From Anas platyrhynchos (Eukaryota > Chordata > Aves > Anseriformes > Anatidae), in the NCBI RefSeq assembly GCF_047663525.1, contig NC_092587.1, positions 200,950,501 through 201,014,500 on the forward strand: a stretch of 64,000 nt of DNA, read 5' to 3'. The position numbers were made by a program, and so were the translations under genes. How positions within the stretch are numbered: the stretch's first letter is position 1; each line of letters begins with the position of its first letter. Below the pieces are notes generated by a model. It was not told the DNA's origin. It did not search any database and saw nothing but the letters and a program-made list of their open reading frames with translations. Below, in pieces: positions 10,449 through 20,867 of the stretch.

Positions 10449-11114
10449 GGATGCCTCCTGCTATTAAGAGCCGGCTGCTCACACCCCAGAGTCGCTCTCC
10501 AGCCAGACTCTCCAGGGCGACAGGGAAGGCACAGCTGGGCCAGGCTGCTGGGGAAAAAGAGCCTTCTCCCAAATGAGGCTGGGGGAAAGCCATAGAAGGC
10601 AGCCCCAGAGCTCTTCCCCTTGAGTCGAGAAGCTTTCCTTGCACACAGGGACTTGGTGAACTCCACAATGGGCATGACGCATGTCCCACTGACGGCAGGT
10701 TCCTGCCTGGGCACCCAGCAGGTGAGCAAAATCTCTCGCCGCAAATCCTCCTCTGTTGTGTTTGCAGGCAGCTGACAGTGTTTCAGGAGAGCTCCACAAG
10801 GATGGGAGAACAGGGCAAGGGCAAGTGCTCTGCTGCAGCCAGGCCCCAAACTCAAGCACCTGCCGGTGAGGGTCACCGGAGAGCAGGACAGGTAGCCACT
10901 GTGGTCCGCCTACCTGGGTTGTTAGAAGGGAAATGCTTCTGGAGATGTGACATTTTGACAATTATTGTGCCTTCTTCAGTGCCTTCTTCATGATTAAAGA
11001 GGAGCTCCCCATGGTGGGCTTTGAGCTCCTTGATGTAAAGAAGCCCATCTTCGATGTTTCAGAGACCTTTCCCAGTATTCATGGGCTCCCTTACAAGAAA
11101 GAAACTTTTCCAGA
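10449..11114 (+). pseudogene. CCDC81-like exons 7, 8 and 5'-truncated exon 3
   Basis: Exon 7 starts at 10449, but its donor reads ATGAGG instead of GTGAGG, giving an in-frame stop. Exon 8 (10768-10891) has normal length and borders. Exon 3 follows from about 10975 with its 5' third replaced by a short repeated CCTTCTTCA sequence, and its donor is ATAAGA instead of GTAAGA. Order (7-8-3) and donor loss make a functional product unlikely. Confidence 0.75.
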
Positions 11115-11289
11115 TAAGAAGAGAGATGAATGTCAGGGCTCCAATGTGCAAGGATGTGGGCTGCATGCTCAGCTGCTGCTGGGAAGGCAGTGGAGGGGTT
11201 CCACAGCTCCTCCAGGAGGTCCGGAGAAAGGCCTGAGCTCCTCAGAAGCCAAAACTTGCCAATGCTTTGCACCTTCTGGCTGGCAGCAG

Positions 11290-12528
11290 TCTTTTGCTGT
11301 ATATCAGATTTGAGAGCCTGGCCTGACATATCAGACCCACAGGAGTAGAGGGATCTAGTGGACACTGGCTTGCCAGTTACACCCCAAATCATTATACTGA
11401 TGCATATGTGAAGCACAGCGAATAGGATGCATGGCCTTTCTCCTCCTGATATCCTTATGGCATGGCACGCGCACCTTCCTCATGATGGCTTATGCATCTT
11501 CCCGAAGAACCGCAGAAATCTGGTACGTAGTTGACTGACAGTTCAATATGAACTTATTTCAGGGCCCCAGTGAAACATGCACGATACGTCTATTCACATA
11601 TAAAGGAAGCTCTTGCAGAGCCTTCCTACAAAGTTTTCCACACTCTAGAACCAGACGACTGTTTTGGTCCAGGTAGCCCAGCTGGAAGGGACCACATCAG
11701 ATACTCGTAACTACCCACACTGCCATCAAATAGAAGGGACAGACTTCCCCATTGGAGACATGCAGCTCATTGTAAGAAGACACCACCACCTAGCAACACA
11801 ACGCAGAGAAAGGTGCCCCCCCTGAAAAAGACACAACACGGACCCTGAATCTTGAACTCTCTTCTCCAGACCTGACTTCATCCCTGGACTGCGGCCACAA
11901 GGACACATCATGCTACAGTCTCCAACCACACAAATTAGATACACCTTGAACTGTTCTTTTAATCTCTGGACTTCCTTTGAGAACTATTTAGAGATACTTT
12001 ATAAATAATTTGTATACTTTTGCTTTCCTCAAAGCGGACGGTTGTTCATACATTAATAGCATTTGAGTTGAGGTTCCAAATTCTAAGCAAAATATTGTTA
12101 GGGTACATTCTGTATGGATTAGGAGCCTGTGGAATACAGAGAGGCAGTGTCACAACAGTGACTCGGGACGTGTGACAGAAGAGGGACCATGGACCCAAGA
12201 GCAGATTTACAAAGGTTCTACTGAAGTTTGTTTCACGATCGTGTGACCCCTCTGCCATTAGGGAAGTGAGAGGTCACCATTAAAATATTCAGCAGTTCAT
12301 ATAAAATTTGCAACAAAATGCTGTGTGAACATACACAGTCACATTGTTACAGCAGTCCTGACTCCACCAATCGTCTTCCTCATTTCCATGAAACGCGGTG
12401 CTTTGGACTGAGGCCTCGGGTAGACACCAGTCCTTCATTTATGTCTCCCTGAGAGCTTGCTCTTCTCCAGAGTTAAGCTTTCTCAAAACAGGATTTTTGG
12501 TGTTTTGTCACCTAATCTGCTTGTTGCT
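11290..12528. other. Unassigned spacer sequence
   Basis: After CCDC81-like intron 3 homology ends near 11290 there is 1.2 kb with no similarity to other parts of the window and no long reading frame. Composition is mixed to AT-rich toward 12000. It may be an old ERV interior, but I see no diagnostic motif. Confidence 0.6.
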
Positions 12529-12589
12529 CCTAGCATGTCCTGCAAAAGTTCTCAGGCGGGTATGTACAGCTTTTGCTAAGACCATACTG
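12529..12589. repeat. 61-bp copy of 14614-14674 at the right-arm junction
   Basis: Beginning CCTAGCATGTCCTGC and ending GACCATACTG, this segment matches an interior arm segment located just past the CR1 fragment in env. It abuts the first base of the arm (12589), where the RNase H fragment begins abruptly. It looks like a templated insertion made when the junction formed. Confidence 0.9.
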
Positions 12590-12921
12590 TTCAACTCCCT
12601 GAGAAAGTGGCAGTCATGCACATTAGAGCACACCAAAAAGCAAACTCAGAATTGGAAAAAGGAAATGAGCTGGCGGACAGAGAGGCAAAACATGCAGCCA
12701 AAAGGGAGGTGAAAACAGAAGGGGCCCTGATCCCTGATGGGCAAATCTCCCTAGAAGGTAAGCCCAAATATACCAAAGAAGATCAGAAATTAATTACTGA
12801 TCTAGAAGGTTCCTATAAGGAGGAGGGGTGGGCTCTTACCCCCCAAGGGAAAATGATTATTCCCTCTTATATGATATGGCCCTTGGTAAGAGAGGAACAT
12901 AGAAAGGCACTGGGGGGCTGA
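12589..12921 (+). pseudogene. pol: ERV RNase H C-terminal fragment (right arm)
   Basis: The reading covers the H-I-R-A-H-Q and E-L-A-D-R-E-A-K region of RNase H and the linker to integrase. Its 5' end is cut at the arm boundary, earlier than in the left arm. It stops just after a run of six G (12912-12917), beyond which integrase continues in another frame. Confidence 0.85.
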
Positions 12922-12937
12922 AGCCTTATATAAGCAT

Positions 12938-13914
12938 TTGATCAGAAAAATTGTAGCAAGGAATCTATACACCACTGTGAGACAAGTGACTCAGCAGTGT
13001 GACCTTTGCCTCCAGACTAATCCCCAAAGTACTCCAAAATTAGAGATAGGCCAAATTGGAAAAGGGAATGGGCCTGGACAGCAATGGCAGATTGATTTTT
13101 CGGAACTCCCAAGAAAAGGGGGGTATCGATACATGTTGGTATTAACTGACACGTTTTCAGGTTGGCCAGAGGCGTTTCCTACCAGAACAGCCAAGGCTAG
13201 GGAAGTGGTAAGAATACTAATGCAGGAAATAATACCACGTTTTGGAGTACCAGCTACTATATCCTCTGACACGGGACCACATTTTATTTCAAGAATAGTG
13301 CAACAAATCAGCCGCCATCTAGGTATAGATTGGCAACTTCATACCCCATATCGCCCTCAGTCAAGTGGCCAGGTAGAAAAGATGAACCACTTGATCAAAC
13401 AACAGATTGTAAAATTGGGACAGGAGGCTAATCTGGGCTGGCCTCACTCTCTTCCTTTGGCTCTCTTACGCATACGAACAAGGCCAAGAGCAAAGGAGGG
13501 ACTGAGCCCTTTTGAAAACCTGTATGGACGACCCTATGGAGTGCAGAAGGGGCAGAAGGGGATGTCCGCACAAGCAGGAGACGAAATTATGACATCCTAC
13601 ATGGTGGCATTAGGGAAACAGTTAGATAAAATTGGAAAACATGTAGCTGGAACCCGGAGTAGGGGTTTGGATAGACCTATACACAATGTACAACCTGGAG
13701 ATTGTATATATGTAAAATCTCTTACAGAAAAAACTCTTGGGAACCCCAATGGGAAGGACCCTTTCAGGTGCTGCTTACGTCATACACTGCAGTAAAAATT
13801 AAAGAACAACCTGCTTGGATTCACCACACGAGAATCAACAAGTCAACACAAGGTCCATGGACACTTGAAACGACGGGACCAAGTAAGTGTAAATTGAAAA
13901 GGCAACATGCGTAG
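12938..13914 (+). pseudogene. pol: ERV integrase (right arm), frameshifted
   Basis: The sequence corresponds to the left-arm integrase and translates identically. A C-D-L-C zinc-binding pair is followed by a D...D...E catalytic core between about residues 50 and 150. The GPY/F-like C-terminal segment is in a different frame from about 13702 on. The reading ends at 13914, overlapping the env start at 13907, the usual pol/env overlap of gammaretroviruses. Confidence 0.9.
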
Positions 13915-14464
13915 ACTTTGGACATTGCTTGTAACTATTGTATCAGCTCAAGCATGGAAGGAAAACTCGTATGTAAACGTAACCGAAAGAGTGGCCCGGT
14001 CTTTAAATTTATCAGACTGTTGGATATGCACTGCACTTCCGAGGGGCAATATGGAAATCCCACTATACGGGATACCCTCCGGAAGTTGGACTAGTGCATT
14101 ATATAATAATCAGATGTGGTCCACTAAATGTTGGGGAATGGAAAGGGTAGACTATACCCTCCCTGAGGGACCGAAATTTGCTTTACAAGCATGGGGAAAT
14201 GTTAAAAGTCGGTGTACGGGGGACAATGATAGCAGCGAACAAAAGATCTTGCGTAATCTGGGGCTTAGTTTTGGTCGGGAACCTGACTGTTCAAAAACGG
14301 AAAATGTAGGGGGATATAATCTAGCCAATTTAAGGTCATCTTGTAATATTACTATCCAAGTAGCATACGACCCTGATAAGGAGTCTGGAGTGGATGGATC
14401 TTCGGAAAGTGGGTGCAAATTAGGTATAGGGTATTGGTGGCTATGTGGCGATGGGAGGGCAAGG
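13907..14464 (+). pseudogene. env: ERV env SU fragment (right arm), truncated by CR1
   Basis: The env start codon is at 13907, followed by a signal-peptide-like N-terminus, sequons and a C-W-I-C motif at residues 38-41. After about residue 186 the frame stays open by chance through CR1 sequence and unassigned DNA to 14983, giving a 358-codon reading whose second half is not env. There is no cleavage site, fusion peptide or membrane anchor. Confidence 0.85.
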
Positions 14465-14514
14465 AAGAATTTACCACCTAATTGGAAGGGTCCCAGGGAT
14501 GGGACCTCATCCCT

Positions 14515-14620
14515 CCAGGGATGGGGACTCCACCACTTCCCTGGGCAGCCTGTTCCAATGTCTAACAACCCTTTCGGTAAAGGAGTTCTTCCTAAGATCC
14601 AACCTAAAACTCCCCTAGCA
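14515..14620 (-). mobile_element. CR1 3' fragment inside right-arm ERV env
   Basis: It mirrors 3545-3650 and is antisense to env. The match to 49233-49345 is clear over about 105 bp. Confidence 0.85.
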
Positions 14621-14984
14621 TGTCCTGCAAAAGTTCTCAGGCGGGTATGTACAGCTTTTGCTAAGACCATACTGGGTGTGCCAGTTCTGCAGGCTCCACC
14701 AAGTGCCATCACTCCACGTTGTGGTCTGTGGCAGTTAACAAGCTACCTAAAGAGTCTGAGCCTGGTGTGGGCACTTGGCCTCATTAACATAGAAAGAACT
14801 GTCTGGAGCCCATTTTTCACGAGAATGCACACCTGGCTATGTAACATTACATTTTCCTCACCACTTTCCTTTATTTCATTTGTTTTATTTATAGTGGGTA
14901 GCTGCAACCACTTGGAAGAAAAAGCAGAAGAGGAGAGAGAAATGCTGCCCAAATGTTTGCAGTGTGATCAGACTTCTGACTGAC
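14621..14984. other. Unassigned segment after the env/CR1 block (right arm)
   Basis: It mirrors 3181-3544. The open frame continuing from env includes a hydrophobic stretch (around 14860-14900) but no retroviral TM motif such as CX6CC. Origin unknown. Confidence 0.5.
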
Positions 14985-15658
14985 CTCTTTTAAAATGCAC
15001 TTGCGTTATTACACATTTGGAGTCACAGTATTCCCCAACACTCTAGTGCAGTCTTTGGCCATCCACCCACTGGCTGCTTCAGAGAAGGAATGAAAACGAA
15101 GAGGCTCTAACTCCAGTGGTCACCCTGCTGGCTAAAAAATCACCAGAGCTGAGGGTCACGCACAGAAAGTGGAAGGGGACGGTGCTCCCTGCACCTATAG
15201 CTGGATGACGTGGGAAGGTTCAGCCCAAGGAAAAGTCCTGGACAGTGCTAAGAGAAGTTGCAGCCTCCTTTCCTGCTCCTGGGGCAAGGCCTGGGGCCAG
15301 CACCCTGCAGTGACCCTCACAGCCTGCGGACTGCTCTGCCCGAATCTCCAGGGTGCAGCAGTCTCCTTGGGGAGGCAGCTCCCTGACAGGGCAGGCTGCA
15401 GCCCCTGTTGTGACACGCGATGAGGCAACAGCGGGGCCGTCTGTGACATCACACCACGTCCTGCTCAAAAGCCCTGTGCGCCGCGACCTGCCCTCACTTG
15501 GCTGCGAGGCCTTCAGGAGGCAGTGGCTGGTGCTGCTCTGCTGGTGCTGCCGCTGTGATCTTGAGGAGCTGCCTTGCAGAAAGCAGCCAAAGGCACTGGG
15601 AAGCAGCGTCCCCGCGTGGGACAATTCCTGCTGACGAGTGGAGGAGGCCCGGAGCGAG
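14985..15658 (+). promoter_or_regulatory. 5' flank of the intact CCDC81-like gene
   Basis: This GC-rich stretch lies between the ERV block and exon 1. It has a CRE-like TGACATCA at 15444-15451 and a GGCAAC sequence at 15424-15429 resembling one half of an RFX X-box, which would suit a cilium/centrosome gene family. Neither site is proof of function. An in-frame TGA at 15632-15634 precedes the ATG. Confidence 0.4.
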
Positions 15659-18600
15659 ATGGAGGCCAGGAGTGCTCCCATCCTGTGCAACGGCCGCCTC
15701 ATGTGTCCAACACTCATGCACCTCCAGGACGATGGTGAGCCCAACAGGAGGTGCCTGAGGAACAGGCAGCAGCGCAGCCCACTTGAGCTGCAGTTTCTTG
15801 TGGGGAGAGAGAGGGAGGGTCTGGGGACATAGACACTGGCCCCATTGGCCACGAGGACTGTGCTGGACGAGAAAGCTGGCTTGCAGTATGACGTCTCTTG
15901 CCCTTGCTTTTCAGAGATTGTGAAAGTTTGGGATGCAGTATCCCACTTCATCCGCAGGCAGTTTGCGCTGAACAAGGTGAGCTTGGCAGCCTCATCCTGC
16001 CCTCTTACTCTGCTCTTTCCCACAGCCCGCCTCCTCAAGCATCAGAAACACCCCAGCGGTGGCCTGCAAACTGCAGAGGTGTCAGGGGCCCCTTGCTGCT
16101 CTGGCAATATGCACAAAAGAAGAGCCCAGCTCCAGCAGAAGGACGGGGTCCATTCTGCCTGGTGCTTGTGTGTTGCCCGTGGCCAGAGTGGGCAGGCCAG
16201 CATGTCGCTGGTGCTGGCACTCAAGGCTTTCCCTGCTTGTTGGGAAAATCCATGACATTGAGGCCATCTCCAGGGCTCTGCAGAGTGACACTGCCTGGCA
16301 ACTTCTCATGAGCAGTGGCCAAGGCATGAGGGCCCATCTTCTTGCTTGGAGAAGCCCCAGAAATACTGACCCGTGTTCCTGATTTCTTGCTTTTCAGGGT
16401 GTCACAGTACCTGGGCTGGGCACCTTCTTTGCTGTTAAACAGGACCGGCCCATGGCAGGCGTTAAACTCCTTGACGCAAAGAAGCCCGTCTTCCAGGTTT
16501 CGGAGCACTTTGCCAATGTTCATGGGCTCCCTTACAAGAAAGAAACTTTTCCTGGTAAGAAGAGAGATGATTGTCTGGGCTCCCACGCGCGGGGACTTTG
16601 GGCTGCATGCTCAGCTGCTGCTGGGAGGGCAGTGGAGGGGTTCCACAGCTCCTCCAGGAGGTCCAGAGAAAGGCCTGAGCTCCTCTCAAGCCAAGGCCCA
16701 TCAATGCCTTGCACGTCCCTCCAGACACCAGCTCCCAGAAACGTCCCTCCCCATCCTGTTGGCACCCTGATGGCTGCGTTGGTGGTTGACTTCTGCTCTA
16801 AGCAGTTCGGACAACAGCAGGTGCAGGCTGACACTGGGCATCAGCTTCTATGGCATCAGCGATGCCCCACGACTGTGCTGCCCCAGGCTCTTGGAGCTCT
16901 GTCTTTCAGGGATTCTCTTCCTCCAGACGAGCAGTCAGCAAGACAGCTCTGTAGCAGTGCTGGAGGGCCCAGAAGCTACCCAACTGGGACTGCCCTCCTC
17001 TGCAGGCCTGTCTTAGTTATTTTCTCCTTGCTTCCTCTCCCTCAGGAATACCTCCATTTGTTTTCCTGAATTATGCCTGGTTGTCCTTGGACATCGGCAT
17101 TCCTCGGGACACCGTGCAGCGCTGCATTCAGGAGACCCTGCTCTTTCTCTCCTACACCCTTGCAAAGAAGCAGGCTGTGGATTTCATCTTCAAGGACATC
17201 GGCCGTCTGGTCTTCCGCCAGAACAGAGTCCAAATGCACTTTTCCTCCGACTTTGTTCACAACCTGAATAGCAACGGCCAGCTGTTGAAATGCCGCCTCA
17301 CTGTAAGTTTCTCACTGCACCAGCACAGCCCAGGGCTCCTGGGAAATGCCCCGAGAGGCCGTTGGGAGGGACTTCTCCTTCTGGGTCAGACGCGTCTCCT
17401 GATGAGGCACAGGAGTCTGGCCCCTGCACAAAGCCAGGCAGTGATTTGCCGGGTGCAGGCACTTGCTGGGCAGCTTGTGCTGCTTGTAAGGAGGGGTGAA
17501 CACTAAGCCCTGCAAGCTCTGCCCATGGGCAGCTTTCTGCCTGAGCAGCCGCGATGCCTTCATTGGCACGGGCATCCCTTCCTGTCCATGGTCTCACCCA
17601 CGACTGTCTCTCCTGCAGAGTTTAAGCACAACGGAGTTGGCCACATCGGAGAGAAAAAGCATGGTCTCACATCCAGCTTCTCGAGGTGTCATCATCTTTC
17701 CCAGGTGGGTGCATTGCTTCTGCAGCCCTTGGCTGAGAGTTTTGGCAGCTTTTCAGCTCCTCTCCGGAAGGTCAGCAGTGCCAGGGCTTGCCCAGTGCTC
17801 AGGGAGGAGCTGGAGGGGGACTTTTCCAAGCACTGGTTCCTCCTCCACTCCACACCGATTCTTGCTTGTTTTGGGGGCATTCTCTTTGTGTACCAAGGGC
17901 TGGGAGGATGTCTATTCCCTGCCCAGCCCACAGCAAGCCCCTCTCAGATGCTGGCACCAAGACCAGCACCCTACAGCCCTAGAATGTGGTGCCCTGTAGT
18001 CACACTGCCTTGGTCTTTCTTCCAGGATTGGGCTCTACATACCTCGGGGAAGAGCTGCAGGGGAAGGGTCTCTCCAAGCACCCAAGGGTTCTGCTTTGGA
18101 GAAGAAGGGAGACGCAAGTGTGGAGGGAGAGTCTACCAGAAGAGGTAATGTGAGAGCGGGCTCTTGGGAGTGACAGCCCCTGGGAGACCTCTCTGCCCTT
18201 CCCTTCTGAATGTCCTCCTGAGGGCAAGGGGTACAGAGGCGAGGCTGGAAGGCTGCGCTTTGCACAGGATGAGGCCCCTCCTCTGACCCCAGTTCCCTGT
18301 GGCAGTAGCTCTGCTGGGCCTTCGTAGGAACCAGAATGGCAGGGCAGCCCCGCGCTTCCCATAGCATTCAACAGGATTAGATGTGTCCAAAGGTAGAATG
18401 TGGGGTACAGTGGCAGCAGGGAGTCCCAGGACTCCCATCCCCACCTGAGCAGTTGCAAGCCCAATAAAGACTGTTACTTCCTGCTGGAGGGACCAGCACG
18501 GGCTTCGTAGTGTGCCGATTTCACAGAACACAGAATGGTTTTAGGATGGGAGCTACCTGAAGACGTCAGCTTGGCCAAACCCCTGCTCAAACTGGGCAAC

Positions 18601-20809
18601 CCAGCACCAGTGTCCAAGGAGCATGTCCTGTGCAGATGACTCCCATCCCCACCCGTGAAATGCCAGTGGCCAAGGAGACTCCCTTCTCGGCCAACCCATC
18701 TCCCAGCTTGCTCTGCCTTTTACAAGTAGCACCGGATCCAGCAGGGAGGCTCATTCCCTGCCTCTTTGTGTGGCCACCAAGGAGCAGCACTGACGAGCCT
18801 TCTCGTTTCCTCCTTACAGGGATGCCTCCTATTAAGAGCCAGCTGCTCACACCCCAGAGTCTCTCTCTATCCAGACTCTCCAAGATGAAAGGGGAGGCAA
18901 AGCTGAGCCAGGCTGCAGTGGAAAAAGAGCCTTCTCGCAGGTGAGGCTGGGGGGAGCCTAAAAGAAGCAGCCCCTCGGCTTTTCTTGAGTCATCAAGCGG
19001 CTTTCCTTAGACATGGGGACTTGGTGAATTCCACAGGGGTCCCGACACATGCCCCACCAACTTCCCTTTCCCTGCTGGGGACCTGATTGGTGAGCAAAAA
19101 CTAGAGCAGGAAATCCTCCTCTTCTGTGCTTGCAGGCTGCTGACAACCCGTGAGGAAAGCTCCTCAAGAATGGCAGAAGAGGGGAAGGGCAAGCTCTGTG
19201 CTGTGGCCTGGCCCCAAACTCAAGCCCCTGCCTGTGAGGGTCAACGGAGAGGAGGACAGGTAGCCACTGCATCTGTGTGCCCATTGCCGGGTTGTTTCAC
19301 GGGTTGCCATCATGGAGATTTGACATTTCTTTAATAACTGCATGCCCTTGTGCCCTGTAGGAAAAATGCTGCTTGAGACACGGGCCCATGGTATGACAAG
19401 TGCTTTCAAGCACTCGAGAAGGAACCTTTCTCTTCTCTCAGGGGGCCATGTGCACACTCTTCCCCTCTTAGCTCTGCAAGGAAGCTTCTCTCCAAGAGAA
19501 AAGCGTGCACTTTCTGAGCCTTGTTTTCCTCTGAGAAGGACAAGGGCTCCTGCAAAGCCCACTGCAGTGAAAGTGTTCTTGCCCTTAGTTTCAGAGGCTG
19601 AGGGTGTTACCCTTTCATGCTGCCTTTCTGAGAGAAAGCAGGCTGCAGGGAAACTGCCCTGAGCCTGCGGAAACCCTGAGGGGACGACTGCCCCACTGCC
19701 ATGGGACAGCTCCCACGTTAGCACCCCCATCTAAAAACGTTCCTTGTTTCTGCTTCCCCTGTAGCAGAAGACGCAGAAGGAAATGCAGGGGCTGCAGACA
19801 GAGAGCACATCCTCCATGGCACTTGTGGAATGGAAAAAGTCTCTGCAGATGGTGCCAGTGGACATGAAACAGCAGCATGTCCTAATCCCTCACCCGCCGG
19901 AGAAGAAGGCTGAGGCAGCTCCTCTGAGCAAACCGAGTGCCAGGTAAGTGTGGGCCAGCTTCCAAAAAAGGCCAGGAAAAGCTGAGCTGCAGCAGGCTGC
20001 CCGAGGGATCCAGCATGCGGGTTGCTCAGCTCTGGGCTTTGGCTCTCCATCCCCTGGCTGCCTCGCGGAGAGAATGACCGTGGAGAGGCCCTGCCTCCAG
20101 CTGTCCCCCTGCAGACCCAAAGTCCTAAAGCTCCCCTGCAGCTGACAGTGACGCACCCACAATGGAAGGAGGCTGTGCTCCCTGCTTTTGGGCAGACAGG
20201 TGAGGACCTTCAGAGCCCACCTGAGAGTTTTTTTCTCTGTTGCTGCAGCTGCCTTTCAGTGCGGACTGAGCGCGTGAGGAAACAGCTGGAGAGGAGAGGG
20301 GAGGTCCTGCAGAAAGACAAGACCAAGAGCAGAGCTGTCGACATCCCTGGAAATTCTGCAGAGGATCTTCTGATTTGGTAAACCTCTCCTGCAACAGCCT
20401 TCATTCCACTAGCAACAGCCCCTTCCTTGGGCAATGAGGCCCCCAGGCTCACGAGAACCCTTGCCCTGGCCTTCCGTAGCTGCTTGGCCAAAGGTCTCCA
20501 GCCCGGTCTCACACAGCGCCTCGGCCTGGCGCTGCGTAGATTCCCTGTCACTGGCTGGGACTCGAGGGGCCCCCACAAGGCCACACAGAGCCTTGGGACT
20601 CCTGCATATGCACGCTGCACAGGACTGGGGCTGAAGGGAGCAGGGAGTGTCACTCTGCTGCCCTCACTGGAACAGAAACTTGAACCCTTTCTTTTTCTCT
20701 CCCTAGCGTTGGTGAGAAAATCCCTGTGCTTCCAATGCCAAAGATGACACGAGCATCAGGGAAACCAGCGAGGACCCCTCGCAGCTGGGAGCAGCTGCGA
20801 GCCCAATAA
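15659..20809 (+). CDS. CCDC81-like HU-domain protein, intact 11-exon gene (470 residues)
   Basis: Exons: 15659-15734, 15915-15976, 16398-16554, 17046-17302, 17619-17704, 18026-18144, 18820-18940, 19136-19259, 19765-19943, 20249-20377, 20707-20809. All introns have GT/AG ends and phases agree throughout, giving 1413 nt with no internal stop. The ATG has a good context (G at -3, G at +4). Residues about 27-98 form a first HU-like domain (VKVWDAVSHF, then VPGLGTFFAVKQ). Residues 99-184 form a second (IPRDTVQRC, QETLLFLSYT, FKDIGRLVF, F-V-H-N-L). This matches the HU pair of CCDC81, a centrosome-associated family. Residues 185-470 are polar, with a short Q/E/K-rich, possibly coiled-coil stretch near 335-365. 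It is shorter than human CCDC81, whose long coiled-coil C-terminus I cannot find. Intron 6 contains a stray terminal block. Exon structure is inferred without transcripts. Confidence 0.85.
18420..18645 (+). repeat. Stray terminal-exon/poly(A)/CR1 block inside intron 6
   Basis: This block is a diverged direct copy of 20765-20990: the end of the last exon, an AATAAA (18463-18468), the downstream TTCCTGCTGG stretch, and then a CR1 3' fragment on the minus strand from about 18519. It lies between exons 6 and 7 on the gene's sense strand, so it offers a possible premature poly(A) site. It suggests that exons 1-6 and 7-11 came from different gene copies. Confidence 0.8.
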
Positions 20810-20810
20810 A
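20805..20810 (+). terminator. Poly(A) signal overlapping the stop codon
   Basis: AATAAA at 20805-20810 contains the TAA stop (20807-20809) of the intact gene. A T-rich stretch follows (GTCTTTTGCTTCC). Cleavage 10-30 bases on would leave almost no 3' untranslated region. Confidence 0.75.
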
Positions 20811-20867
20811 GTCTTTTGCTTCCTGCTGGAAGGACCAGACGGGCTTTGTAGTGTTCTGATTTCACAG

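Larger units (their letters stand above)
10105..11290. repeat. Segmental duplication, copy 1 (pairs with 25770-26830)
   Basis: The offset is 15668 over the first part (10314-10595 and 25982-26263 translate identically) and 15539 in the second, because the distant copy lacks about 130 bp containing exon 8. The block includes a CR1 fragment, exon 7, exon 8 and a partial exon 3. Confidence 0.92.
5636..12588. other. Spacer of the inverted repeat: mosaic of gene and ERV fragments
   Basis: This region between the arms contains, left to right: the outer end of the ERV RNase H, a family-2 3' end, a promoter-like block inverted relative to 22336-22642, a decayed CCDC81-like piece, an RNase H scrap, CCDC81-like exons 7-8-9-10, a partial exon 4, an exon 10 piece, a CR1, another exon 7-8 and exon 3, then 1.2 kb of unassigned sequence. 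All identifiable gene pieces are on the plus strand. Confidence 0.85.
12589..18164. repeat. Right arm of the long inverted repeat
   Basis: This is the reverse complement of 1-5635, with a single 59-bp unit where the left arm has two. Homology can only be tested to 18164 because the partner runs off the window. It carries an ERV pol-env piece and exons 1-6 of the intact CCDC81-like gene. Confidence 0.95.

Noticed and set aside
12938-13795. Integrase frame as a domesticated host gene because it is open and present twice
   Set aside because: Its C-terminal domain is frameshifted and both copies belong to one duplicated arm, so conservation is explained by recency.
13907-14983. 358-codon env reading as a complete or domesticated Env
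   Set aside because: Only about the first 186 codons resemble SU; the rest crosses a CR1 fragment and unassigned DNA, with no cleavage site or membrane anchor.
15420-15451. RFX X-box and CRE promoter sites
   Set aside because: Only a half X-box and a one-mismatch CRE are present; mentioned as hints but not annotated as sites.
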